From Methanomicrobiales archaeon (GTDB lineage: Archaea > Halobacteriota > Methanomicrobia > Methanomicrobiales > Methanospirillaceae): 42,803 nt of DNA. The first letter of the stretch is position 1; each line of letters starts with the position of its first letter. Below the pieces are notes generated by a model, which did no database searches, was not told the origin of the DNA, and saw nothing but the letters and a program-made list of their open reading frames with translations. Where the stretch lies: NCBI GenBank assembly GCA_025360805.1, contig JANYBK010000092.1, positions 1-42,803 on the forward strand, given 5' to 3'. The position numbers were made by a program, and so were the translations under genes. Positions 29,247 through 38,612 of this stretch are shown here, in pieces.

Positions 29247-29714
29247 TCAGGACGTCTTGTGAAGGTCCAGCGCTGCCGAGTTCATGCAATAACGTTTACC
29301 CGTAGGTGCAGGACCGTCATCAAAGACATGGCCGAGATGTGCTCCGCAACGGGCGCAGAGCACTTCGGTGCGTACCATCCCGCCTGAGATATCCTTATGG
29401 AGACGGATATTGAGGCCGGATACCGGGGCATTGAAGCTGGGCCAGCCGGTGCCTGAGTCAAATTTTGTGACTGAATCAAAAAGGTCGGTACCGCAGCAGG
29501 CGCAGGTGTAGATGCCCTGCTCTTTTGATGCATGATATTTCCCGATAAACGCGTATTCAGTGCCCTGTTTTCTGGCCACATCATACTGTTCGGGATTAAG
29601 AAGAGCGAGCCAATCTGCATCTGTTCTTACGACCGGCTCTACTTCCTCAACTTTCCCGGTGCGGGCATGGTAAATAGAAATCGTCTCTTTGCCTTTCATC
29701 GCCATTCCATCCAT
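29247..29714 (-). CDS. msrB: peptide-methionine (R)-S-oxide reductase
   Basis: CACCGTDLF, FDSGTGWPSF, CARCGAHLGHVFDDGP, RYCMNSAAL. Confidence 0.97.
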   Translation of the reverse strand: MDGMAMKGKETISIYHARTGKVEEVEPVVRTDADWLALLNPEQYDVARKQGTEYAFIGKYHASKEQGIYTCACCGTDLFDSVTKFDSGTGWPSFNAPVSGLNIRLHKDISGGMVRTEVLCARCGAHLGHVFDDGPAPTGKRYCMNSAALDLHKTS

Positions 29715-29796
29715 TCCAATTTACTTAAACGACATACGTAGACTAGCCAGAGCATAGAGCTTTGGTTTGAGGAAAACGTCAAAACGATATGTGGTT

Positions 29797-30366
29797 TTAG
29801 AGCCCGAAGAAACCGAGAATCCGGCTCTTTGGATCCTTATAGAAGATTTTTGCACCTTCCTTAATATTGCGCACATCTTCTACCGTATACAGAATTTCAG
29901 GATATTCCCGTGAGAGTATGCCCATCAGCTGCCTCAGTTCTGAACGGGGCACAATCATAAAGACAATTGTCACGGTTGAAGAAAAACTGCCTGTTCCCTC
30001 GATCCGGGTCATGCCATACCCGAGAGTGGCAAGTTCGGTGATGAGCGGATGGGGATCTGCCGGGATGAACAGCCGAACGATCACATACCCTAGGGAAATC
30101 ATCTTTTCGATCTCCATACCAATCAGGGTCCCGAGACCATAGCCGGCAAGGTAGGCAAAGAGGTTCCAATAATCCGAAAGATTGGTGAGCACAAGACCGG
30201 TAGAGAGCAGCCAGATACCGGTCTTTACTATACCAATATAAGCAGCGAGGTTTGCATGCCCCCGGTTGATGTAGATCGTCCTGACAGTTTCAAGGCTGGT
30301 CTCAATGATCCGGGCAATCAGGATAATGAAGGGTAGGGTAAATACCCCCATGCCAACCGGTTCCAT
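29797..30366 (-). CDS. DUF2179/DUF5698-type membrane protein
   Basis: ARIIETSLETVRTIYINRGHANLAAYIGIVKTGIWL; C-terminal domain ending FYKDPKSR. Confidence 0.78.
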   Translation of the reverse strand: MEPVGMGVFTLPFIILIARIIETSLETVRTIYINRGHANLAAYIGIVKTGIWLLSTGLVLTNLSDYWNLFAYLAGYGLGTLIGMEIEKMISLGYVIVRLFIPADPHPLITELATLGYGMTRIEGTGSFSSTVTIVFMIVPRSELRQLMGILSREYPEILYTVEDVRNIKEGAKIFYKDPKSRILGFFGL

Positions 30367-30520
30367 CCCTCACAACACTCCTTATCCTAATAATCTTACG
30401 GGGAGTCTTGAATAGATTGCGGAATGATACAAGGGATTCCCTGACCGGGAACGATATTTACAACACGTAAAGGAGATCGATTTTAAAAAGAGGATTTTCC
30501 GTTGATGGTTTTAGTGCTCA

Positions 30521-31147
30521 CTACGATTTAGCGGGCGTTCCGCTTTTAATCATCTCTTCGAGTTTTAACGCAATCTGCTGGAGCGTGTTTACCTCCAAAA
30601 AGATGAGGATGTTTCCTGCAATTTTATGCTCATCCGAAGTCAGCTTGACCTCAAAGAGAATCACATCATCCACTTCTACGGTCATCTGGGCAACAAGGGA
30701 GGTGATGGCCGCGTGAGCCATGTCGACTACGAGGACCGGGGGTGAGGGGAGCATAGACATGCCAATGAGATCGGATGCAGCGCTCAAAAAAGATGAGACC
30801 ATGATGTTTCCAACCTCAAGAATCGCACTCTGGTCCATCTCGCTAAACGGGTGATCGGGTGCAGTTGATCCCTGCAGGATATTTGCAGTTCGCATGGCAG
30901 AGTCGCGGGGGAAGTGCAGGATTAAAAATCCACCGTGCGGGATCTCCCCCTGAAGTTCAAAGATAACCATGGTGGTCAATTCATCGGTAAGGAAATCACC
31001 CACTTTGGAGATATCTATGATATCGATCTTTGGCACGCTCATGCCGATGTTCGTGTTGAGCATCTGCGAGAGTGTGGTTGCCGAATGTGCAGAACCAATA
31101 TTGGCAAGTTCCTGCAATGCATCCATCTGAAATTCAGTAAATTCCAT
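30521..31147 (-). CDS. cheC: CheC-like chemotaxis phosphatase
   Basis: MDALQELANIGSAHSATTLSQML and SAILEVGNIMVSSFLSAASDLI: paired E..N phosphatase motifs. Confidence 0.9.
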   Translation of the reverse strand: MEFTEFQMDALQELANIGSAHSATTLSQMLNTNIGMSVPKIDIIDISKVGDFLTDELTTMVIFELQGEIPHGGFLILHFPRDSAMRTANILQGSTAPDHPFSEMDQSAILEVGNIMVSSFLSAASDLIGMSMLPSPPVLVVDMAHAAITSLVAQMTVEVDDVILFEVKLTSDEHKIAGNILIFLEVNTLQQIALKLEEMIKSGTPAKS

Positions 31148-31459
31148 AATACTCCAGATAATTTTTAAGAACTCATACCAGCAACCATTTCCTGGCCGGG
31201 TCCCCCTTTCTTATCCCCTACCTCCCGTGTAACGCTTCAACCGGATTTTTTCAGGTATTGTGTGCGTGTTGTTTTTGATCACTTATACTTTTGTGAGAGG
31301 TGCCTGCCACAACCACATGCCTTGTTGCATCTGATTTTCGTATCCACTCCCGTAATAGTTGCTTATAAAAAAAGTTAAAATCACTACCAGTGGCAGGATT
31401 TCTGTGTTTTTTTGCATAGCGGTTTTGTATCGATTGATACACGAGTGTCTAAAAAATTA

Positions 31460-31846
31460 TCACCGCGTGCGCCGTTTTGCAAACATAATCTTTTCTTCGA
31501 GTGCGTTTTCTTTTCCTTTGATGATCAGGGCGGGGGCGCGATCGACTTTTAATGCAGCAATTTCTGCAAAGTCCTTGATCATATCCAACTCTTCTTCAGG
31601 AGTGAAGTCTTCGTTCGATAACCGCTCTAAAAACATATCTTCTCCCTCAATTGCACTTTTGGGGACAGGATATTCCACCCGGTATTTTGCCTTACAATAC
31701 CTGCAATGGGTGTGATAGTTGCCAATAGTCCGCTCACTTTTTAAGATAAGTTTGAAGTTTAGTCCTTCGCACTTGGGGCATTTCAATTCGAGGGTGAGCC
31801 CTTTTAAGACACCGCTTGCATCATGTTCAAAGAATCGATCGAACAT
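31460..31846 (-). CDS. zinc-ribbon protein of unknown function
   Basis: LKCPKCEGLNFK...HTHCRYCKAKYRVEYP. Confidence 0.65.
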   Translation of the reverse strand: MFDRFFEHDASGVLKGLTLELKCPKCEGLNFKLILKSERTIGNYHTHCRYCKAKYRVEYPVPKSAIEGEDMFLERLSNEDFTPEEELDMIKDFAEIAALKVDRAPALIIKGKENALEEKIMFAKRRTR

Positions 31847-32091
31847 TTTCCTACCCGTTTATCTGTTAAAATACTGGTTGATTGTTGAACCTGATTAAAA
31901 CTATGCACAGGGCAGTTCCACTTCATCTCAGGGAATTGACAGGAAAGTGGACATGCCTACACTCCCTGTCCAAAAAAGCCTGACAATAATTTACCGGAAA
32001 TAAAGTCCGGTGACCGCATTTTTCTGCAATGCATGCAGGGTTCGGGCGCTTGATTCTTGTATTTCCAAAACCGATCTGGTAAAGACGAGTT

Positions 32092-32739
32092 ATGGGCAAC
32101 ACGGAAGAACAGAAGAATAATGAGAAGAGCGAACCTCCGCTTCTCACCGATCCTCCCTTTTATCTTCCGGAGTTTGAGAAATCGTACCGTTATATCATCG
32201 ATGAGTACGAAGTTGCACCGAAAGATATTGCAATCTTCATGCCCTGTGCTGTGCGAAAACCATATAGCGCGAGCCCGAGCCACCAGCTGATCCGTATGAT
32301 TATCTCTCAGGTGCTGGAAACATCGCAATACCATATCGTTATCTTCGGAACGTGCGGAATTGTGCCTGCCGAACTTGAAACCATGTACCCGTATGCCCAT
32401 TACAAGTACATGCTCGGGAAATGCAACGACGACAAGGTTAAGGACGATTTTCTTCGCATCGAGACAGAGCGTGTTGCCGGCTATCTCGATAAGACCCGGA
32501 AGGTATACAAATACCGCATCGCGTACTCCATCGGGCTTTTCCGAGAAGCCCTCATCAGGGGTTCGGAACAGGCAGGAGTTCCCTTTGACTTAATCCTCCC
32601 CACCCGGGACATCATCAACAAGGTGATCGAGGAAGGCGACTGCACGTTTCAGGAAGGAAGCCTCTCGATGGAGGAATACTTAGGTGAGTTTTGCGACGCG
32701 TTGATCCGGTTCCGGAATGAGCGGCTGGGGAAGATATAG
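32092..32739 (+). CDS. DUF5591 / ArcS-catalytic-domain-like stand-alone protein
   Basis: MPCAVRKPYSASPSHQLIRMIISQ resembles the archaeosine synthase PCxxxKPYxxSxxH motif; FGTCGIVPAELETMYPYAHYKY. Confidence 0.7.
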   Translation: MGNTEEQKNNEKSEPPLLTDPPFYLPEFEKSYRYIIDEYEVAPKDIAIFMPCAVRKPYSASPSHQLIRMIISQVLETSQYHIVIFGTCGIVPAELETMYPYAHYKYMLGKCNDDKVKDDFLRIETERVAGYLDKTRKVYKYRIAYSIGLFREALIRGSEQAGVPFDLILPTRDIINKVIEEGDCTFQEGSLSMEEYLGEFCDALIRFRNERLGKI

Positions 32740-32780
32740 TGCAACTGAAATATACAAGGCAACATGTTTTTTTGCAAACA

Positions 32781-33758
32781 TCAGGCACGCCTGGCAGTCT
32801 GTTCGAGCACGCGAAGTACCGCTTCCCCAAACTCCCGCGTTCCTGCCGAACCGCCAAGGTCCCGGGTCTTAATCCCCTGTGCAAGTACAGCCCGTATCGC
32901 TGATTCAATCTGATCCTCACCCTCTGCGTCCCCGACATGAGTCAAGAGCATCCCTGCACTCCGCAGAGCTGCGATGGGATTTGCGAGGTTCTTTCCTGCA
33001 ATATCCGGAGCACTGCCATGAACCGGTTCAAAAAGAGCATACCGCTCACCGATATTTGCGCTCGGCACCAGTCCCAATCCCCCGACAAGGTACGAGGCAA
33101 CATCCGAGAGAATATCGCCAAAGATGTTGGTTGTGACAACCACATCATACGATGCAGGATGCTGGAGCACATCGAGCGAGAGGGCATCGATGAATTTGTC
33201 ATTATACGATACCCCGGAAGCCTTTGCCTCGGCAATGCAGATATCACGGAAGAGCACATCGGACTTGAGCACGTTGGCCTTGTGGCCGATGGTCAGCAGT
33301 TTACGCCGCTGCCGGGCAAGTTTGATTGCCATGCGGACAATCCGTTCTGCACCCGTCCGGGTCACCACCCGCAATGTTGTAGCACGGTCCGGGCTGCTCT
33401 CTTCGATACCGGAATAGAGCCCCTCGGTGTTCTCCCGCACGATCATGATGTCAAACCCGCCGTCTTTTACCGGACGGAGGTTGGCATACAAATCGAGCGC
33501 CTTTCTAATCCTTAACACCACACTCTGGTAGTCCTTCATGGGCGGGGTGGTGATCGCCCCAAACAGGATGGCATCCGCATCTTTCATCTCGCGGATCTCC
33601 TTGTCGGCACACGGGCAGCCAGTCCGCTCCCACATGCCATACCCCACATCTACGGTAAAGAGATCATACTCGGGATGGAGCAGTTCGAGCGCACTGCGGG
33701 CAACCGGGATCACTTCGTGACCGATTCCATCCCCTTCCACAATAGCAATCCGCGTCAT
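32781..33758 (-). CDS. aksF: isocitrate/isopropylmalate dehydrogenase family; probable homoisocitrate dehydrogenase
   Basis: MTRIAIVEGDGIGHEVIP, NTEGLYSGIEE, DVVVTTNIFGDILSDVASYLVGGLGLVPSANIG; last gene of the aks operon. Confidence 0.88.
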   Translation of the reverse strand: MTRIAIVEGDGIGHEVIPVARSALELLHPEYDLFTVDVGYGMWERTGCPCADKEIREMKDADAILFGAITTPPMKDYQSVVLRIRKALDLYANLRPVKDGGFDIMIVRENTEGLYSGIEESSPDRATTLRVVTRTGAERIVRMAIKLARQRRKLLTIGHKANVLKSDVLFRDICIAEAKASGVSYNDKFIDALSLDVLQHPASYDVVVTTNIFGDILSDVASYLVGGLGLVPSANIGERYALFEPVHGSAPDIAGKNLANPIAALRSAGMLLTHVGDAEGEDQIESAIRAVLAQGIKTRDLGGSAGTREFGEAVLRVLEQTARRA

Positions 33759-34555
33759 CTCCTCCTCCACTGCGCCACCATCTCTTCCACCGCATGGGCG
33801 ATGCGGGACGGACTTGCACCCCAGTGCACTATTGCCCCGAACTTACCCTTATACATGCCAATCCCCTCGCGTTCTGAACGGCAGCAGCGGGCTATAAACG
33901 GCTCTTGCTGCACGGACTCTAAGGGGCAGATATTCTCAAGCGAAAAATCCTTGCCATAACATTCAGTGTAAAACTGCGAACCCGTCATGCAACCGGCCAC
34001 TGTTTCGCCGCCGTGCATCAAATCAGCATCGAGCGTTTTTGCATACCCCGCAGCCCGGCAGGGATAGACATCTGCCTTTACCTGTGTGATGTCCCGGGTA
34101 TGATGGCAGAACATGACTGCAAGTTCCCCAAAAAGTCCTGCTGCCGAAAGATCCCGCAGACAGGCAGACAGGCTCGGGCGGGGTGGCGTCACATCGTAGA
34201 CATGAATCTTAAGAAATCCCGATAGATCGGGATCGAGCACAAAGGTCATGTGCTCGTCAAGCCCGGAGAAGATGGTGCACCGGTATCCCGTATCCAGCGC
34301 CAGCTCGACAAGCCATGCACGGTCATTGATCTGCACCTTATCCGGGTAGCGGTAGGTTTCTTTTGCGGTGGCGATTACTTTCGATGCCACGATTTTTCGC
34401 ATCATACCGCTTCCGGCAGGATCAGGAGTAATCGCTAACAATTCATACCCCGTACCGGTATCCCTTACAAGGTAGCGACTCAGGAACCAGACCTTATCCC
34501 CGCAGGGTTTTGTTGTGGCATACCCCACCTGCTTGCACTGTTCAGGAAAGATCAC
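33755..34555 (-). CDS. unknown Cys-rich protein embedded in the aks operon (266 aa)
   Basis: C-terminal half with FCHH, YPCR, GCMTGSQFYTECYGKDFSLENICPLE, ARCCRSE, GAIVHWGASP; 4-nt overlaps with both neighbours. Confidence 0.8.
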   Translation of the reverse strand: MIFPEQCKQVGYATTKPCGDKVWFLSRYLVRDTGTGYELLAITPDPAGSGMMRKIVASKVIATAKETYRYPDKVQINDRAWLVELALDTGYRCTIFSGLDEHMTFVLDPDLSGFLKIHVYDVTPPRPSLSACLRDLSAAGLFGELAVMFCHHTRDITQVKADVYPCRAAGYAKTLDADLMHGGETVAGCMTGSQFYTECYGKDFSLENICPLESVQQEPFIARCCRSEREGIGMYKGKFGAIVHWGASPSRIAHAVEEMVAQWRRR

Positions 34556-35022
34556 CGCTGGTTCCTCCAGTACTCCACCAGTCCCCCGGCAGAGAGGATT
34601 GCCTGCATTCGCGGGGAGAGCGGGTGGATAGAATGTCTCTTTCCCTCCGCTTCAACCCAACCCTCGGAGAGATCAAATGTAACAAGGCATCCTTCCGTGC
34701 AGGTGAGGTCACATTCGATGAGCGGGAGACCCACATTGATCGCATTCCGGAAAAAGATCCGGGCAAACGAGGGTGCAACTACTGCGACAACTCCTGCCTC
34801 ACGGATCGCAACTGCTGCCTGTTCCCGCGATGACCCGCAGCCAAAATTCTTTCCCGCCACGATCACCGACCCTTCAAGAAGTGGGGCGAGCGACGGATCA
34901 AGATCCTCAAACACATGCTCAACCCAGATGCTGTGGTCCTTTGTCCGCAGGTATCGTCCTGCGATTACAAGGTCTGTATCGATATCCGGCCCCACGCAGA
35001 CAGCCGGGCCTTTTGATGTCAT
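34552..35022 (-). CDS. aksE: homoaconitase / 3-isopropylmalate dehydratase small subunit
   Basis: IDTDLVIAGRYLRTKD, GKNFGCGSSREQA, ARIFFRNAINVGLPLIE. Confidence 0.9.
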   Translation of the reverse strand: MTSKGPAVCVGPDIDTDLVIAGRYLRTKDHSIWVEHVFEDLDPSLAPLLEGSVIVAGKNFGCGSSREQAAVAIREAGVVAVVAPSFARIFFRNAINVGLPLIECDLTCTEGCLVTFDLSEGWVEAEGKRHSIHPLSPRMQAILSAGGLVEYWRNQR

Positions 35023-36233
35023 CAGTTCACCTCCGGTTCGGTGATCTCGCCTTCAAGGGCACTCGCTGCTGCCGTAGCAACCGAGCCAAGGTAGATCGCA
35101 GCACCGACACCCATCCGGTTCTTAAAATTCCGGTTCGCGGTCGAGAGGCATACCTCCCCTTCACCCAGCACCCCCATATGCGCACCGAGGCAGGGACCGC
35201 AGCCGGGGGTTCCGATTGTGCAACCAGCATCCACCAGATCGCTGAGTACACCGGTCCGGATCGCTTCTGCCATCACTGCTTTTGAGGCAGGGACGACGAT
35301 TGTCCGCACCGCCACACTCTTTCCTTTGACAATCCGGGCGAACCGTGCAAGATCGGAATACCGCCCGTTCGTACAGGTACCGACAAAGACCTGGTCAAGA
35401 GGAAGACCGGCAATTTCCCGCACGGGTTTGACGGTGTCAACCCGGTGAGGCACGGCAACCAGTGGCACAATCTCCGACAGGTCAATTGTTAGTTCCTGTG
35501 CATAGCTGCATGGCTCCGGTACCTGCGGTTGTACCATCTGCCCGGCCCGGGCGAGATACTGCACAGTCACGTCATCGGCATAGAACAATCCCGCCTTTGC
35601 TCCTGTTTCTACCGAAAGGTTGCAAAGCACGAGCCGGTCATCCATAGAGAGTCCTAAAACCCCATCGCCGATAAACTCCAGTGCCTTATACGTAGCGCCG
35701 TCCATGCCAAGCCTGCTGACATACGTGAGTGCAAGGTCTTTAGCTTCTGCTGCACCGAAGAACTTTCCTGACAGGTGTATTCCAATGGTCTCAGGAACGC
35801 GGAACCAGGTCTCTCCGGTCAGCCAGATTCCCGCCATATCCGTTGCCCCTACACCGGTTGAAAATGCACCAAAAGCCCCAAGCGTGCAGCTGTGCGAGTC
35901 GGCGCCTACCACAACTTCACCGGGAAGCACCACACCCTCGCTCATGATCTGGTGGCAGATCCCACATCCCACATCGGAGAAGTGCATGAATGAACCACGG
36001 GCAAATTCACGCAGTTCATGCTGGAGCGTTGCTGTCGTGCTGTTGTTTGCCGGCACGATATGGTCAAAGAGCATCGAGAGCCGGGTCGTATCCGTGAGCC
36101 GCTCACTGCCTATCCGTTTCCAAGCCTCGAGCGTGAGGACACCAGTACCATCGTGGACATAGGCCCGGTCCACCTTCCGGTCTACATACTCACCGGCATT
36201 CCCTCCAAGAATCCGTTCTGATAATGTCGCCAT
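35022..36233 (-). CDS. aksD: homoaconitase / 3-isopropylmalate dehydratase large subunit
   Basis: GADSHSCTLGAFGAFSTGVGATDMA, FVGTCTNGRYSDL, GTPGCGPCLGAHMG cluster ligands; start overlaps the aksA stop as ATGA. Confidence 0.9.
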   Translation of the reverse strand: MATLSERILGGNAGEYVDRKVDRAYVHDGTGVLTLEAWKRIGSERLTDTTRLSMLFDHIVPANNSTTATLQHELREFARGSFMHFSDVGCGICHQIMSEGVVLPGEVVVGADSHSCTLGAFGAFSTGVGATDMAGIWLTGETWFRVPETIGIHLSGKFFGAAEAKDLALTYVSRLGMDGATYKALEFIGDGVLGLSMDDRLVLCNLSVETGAKAGLFYADDVTVQYLARAGQMVQPQVPEPCSYAQELTIDLSEIVPLVAVPHRVDTVKPVREIAGLPLDQVFVGTCTNGRYSDLARFARIVKGKSVAVRTIVVPASKAVMAEAIRTGVLSDLVDAGCTIGTPGCGPCLGAHMGVLGEGEVCLSTANRNFKNRMGVGAAIYLGSVATAAASALEGEITEPEVN

Positions 36234-37360
36234 CAGGCATTCTCCCGTTGTGCTTTTGTGATCAGTTTTCTTAAGATTTCCGGAGTGATGTTGCATTTGT
36301 GTTCCGAGTGATCCTTAACGAGGTCAAGGACACGGCAGACCTGCTTGTCCGTACATTCGCAACCGAGCCCGGCCATGACGTGCTCAAGTGCTTTTTTACC
36401 CGTATGTTTCCCAAGAATGAAATGCCGTTCTCCGCCTACCATACCAGGAGGGAAATATTCATAGCTTGAGGGGTCTTCAAGGATTGCAGCGATGTGTATG
36501 CCGCTCTCGTGGGAGAATGCAAGTTCTCCGGTTACCGGTTTATTCCTGGGAAGCGTTATTCCGGAGAATTTTTCTACCATATGCGAGAGTTCAGTGAGGT
36601 GGGATAGGTCATACCTGTCAATGTTTCCTTTCATCCGCAGTGCGACAAGCAACTCTTCTAATGAGGCATTACCCGCCCGTTCCCCAATCCCATTGACTGT
36701 AGTGTGGAGCTGGAAGGCACCTGCCTGGGCAGCGGTGATCGTGTTTGCCACAGCACAGCCCATGTCATTGTGACAGTGAGCGCAGAATGGCACATCCACC
36801 GATGAGACGAGTTCGGTCATGATGCTTTGCATCTCTGTAGGGATCAGGCATCCAACCGTATCGGCAAAACTGAGCAGTACGGCTCCATGCTCAGCTGCTC
36901 CGCGATAGACTTCTTTTAAGAAGGGAAGATCGGTCCGGGACGCATCCTCAGCAGCAAACCGCACTGCCACGCCATGATCCCGGGCGTAATCGATCATTTT
37001 TAAGGAATCTGCAAGAACCTCATGCCGTGATTTTTTGAACTTGAGCCGAACATGCAGCTCGGAAGTTGGGATGAAGATGCTCACCATCTCCACATCGCAG
37101 TCAATCGCCGTCTGGATATCGCCTTCCCGGGCCCGGGAAAAACCGCAGATACGGGCGTCAAGACCGAGGTTTGCAATCGTCTTTACACAGTGTGCCTCAT
37201 TCTGTGAGACGGCAGGAAATCCTGCTTCGATAACTTCAATCCCAATCTCGTCTAACTTGGTTGCAATCTTTACCTTTTCCTCGCAGGAGAACGATACCCC
37301 GGGCGTCTGCTCCCCGTCCCGCAACGTCACATCACAGATCTCAATATTTAACGATTTCAT
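36233..37360 (-). CDS. aksA: homocitrate synthase family protein
   Basis: IEICDVTLRDGEQTPGVSFSCEEKVKIATKLDEIGIEVIEAGFP, HCHNDMGCAVANTITAAQAGAFQLHTTVNGIGERAGNASLEE, SHESGIHIAA. Confidence 0.9.
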   Translation of the reverse strand: MKSLNIEICDVTLRDGEQTPGVSFSCEEKVKIATKLDEIGIEVIEAGFPAVSQNEAHCVKTIANLGLDARICGFSRAREGDIQTAIDCDVEMVSIFIPTSELHVRLKFKKSRHEVLADSLKMIDYARDHGVAVRFAAEDASRTDLPFLKEVYRGAAEHGAVLLSFADTVGCLIPTEMQSIMTELVSSVDVPFCAHCHNDMGCAVANTITAAQAGAFQLHTTVNGIGERAGNASLEELLVALRMKGNIDRYDLSHLTELSHMVEKFSGITLPRNKPVTGELAFSHESGIHIAAILEDPSSYEYFPPGMVGGERHFILGKHTGKKALEHVMAGLGCECTDKQVCRVLDLVKDHSEHKCNITPEILRKLITKAQRENA

Positions 37361-38612
37361 GGCTGCTTCCCTCCGGACAGGTACCATTTACAACAAGCGT
37401 GCGGGGCGTGTCCGTCACCACGAGCTCGTTTTTCAGCGTCTCTTCATCATCGGCACGGCATATCACCGGGTCTGCCCACATGAGGTAGGGAACCGGATCA
37501 TAGGAAAACTGTTTGCCGGTCATCGCTGTACAGTCGTTGTTCATCACGATGCAAAGCAGCGGAAGCCGTTTCTCGTACACATCAATCAGGGCATTCAGGC
37601 CGGAATGGAGCATTGCATAGTCACCGATAAGGGCAACTTTTGTGCTCCGGGCGGCAACCGCAATACTCGAACCCATGCCGTAACTTGCCACTCCCAGCTC
37701 GTACGGGGGGGTCATTCCCAGTATTGAACAGCCTGCATCGCAGATCATGTTCATCCGTCGTGCTTTGAGAATATTCATCATCGGTTTGAACGGGCAGTTT
37801 TTACAGAACGTCCGGTAATACCCACGGCTCTGCACCACCTCAGGGGATTGCTGGGGAGCCGGAGGTTGCAGACCACGGTGATCGCGGACAAAGGTCCGGC
37901 CAACCTCGTGCACTTCCTTTAGCCGTGCGGCCTGTGCCGGCAGGGGGTGTACAGTAACAATACGGGTGTTTCCTGGTGCCGCACCAACACCGGCTGGCTC
38001 TCCCTTCCACTGGTTTAATGCAGAAGCGTTCGACCAGTCAAACATGGTCCGGTACAATTCCTCGGCAGCCGTTATCCGCCCGTTCATGGTCCACGAACGG
38101 TCAGAGAGCCGCCCTTTCCCGTTTTTCCGGGGAACTGGAGAACAGCTCACCTCCGCATCGAATATGTTAGGGGTCAGCCTGAGCATCGCAACCCTTGAGA
38201 ACTGCTCGGATGCTTCGAGACCTGCCTCGACACCGGCGTAACAGGAAGAGGCATCGGGTTCTATCACGGGAAGTTCTGCGAGCTCTCCGTAATACCGGGA
38301 GTCCTGTGCGGTCTGCGAACCCAGTGCTTCGGGATCATCCCCGGCCACGAGAAGCACACCCCCGATGAGACCCTGGGCAGCTGCCTGCAGCAGAGGATCG
38401 GCGCACGCGTTCACACCGACATTCTTGATAATTACTGCCGCTCGTCGCCCTTCAAGCGAGTCACCCAACGCATATTCAAGAGCAGTTTTTTCATTGATCA
38501 CCATCTCTGCACGGGTTTTTGCGCCCAGTTCAGTTACGGGAAATCCCGGTACTGTATACTGGCGGTCGGTGCATGCGAGTAGTGCTTCTGTAATTACATC
38601 AATGCCTTTCAT
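37341..38612 (-). CDS. TPP-dependent enzyme, IorA-like, without C-terminal ferredoxin domain
   Basis: FCKNCPFKPMMNIL, CDAGCSILGMTPPYELG, TPP motif GDYAMLHSGLNALIDVYEKRLPLLCIVMNND, TAMTGKQ. Confidence 0.87.
   Translation of the reverse strand: MKGIDVITEALLACTDRQYTVPGFPVTELGAKTRAEMVINEKTALEYALGDSLEGRRAAVIIKNVGVNACADPLLQAAAQGLIGGVLLVAGDDPEALGSQTAQDSRYYGELAELPVIEPDASSCYAGVEAGLEASEQFSRVAMLRLTPNIFDAEVSCSPVPRKNGKGRLSDRSWTMNGRITAAEELYRTMFDWSNASALNQWKGEPAGVGAAPGNTRIVTVHPLPAQAARLKEVHEVGRTFVRDHRGLQPPAPQQSPEVVQSRGYYRTFCKNCPFKPMMNILKARRMNMICDAGCSILGMTPPYELGVASYGMGSSIAVAARSTKVALIGDYAMLHSGLNALIDVYEKRLPLLCIVMNNDCTAMTGKQFSYDPVPYLMWADPVICRADDEETLKNELVVTDTPRTLVVNGTCPEGSSHEIVKY

Noticed and set aside
32781-36233. 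Reading aksDEF as leuCDB (leucine biosynthesis)
   Set aside because: The aksA-type homocitrate synthase, methanogenesis-marker neighbours and AksE loop favour the 2-oxosuberate pathway, although biochemical specificity cannot be proven from sequence alone.
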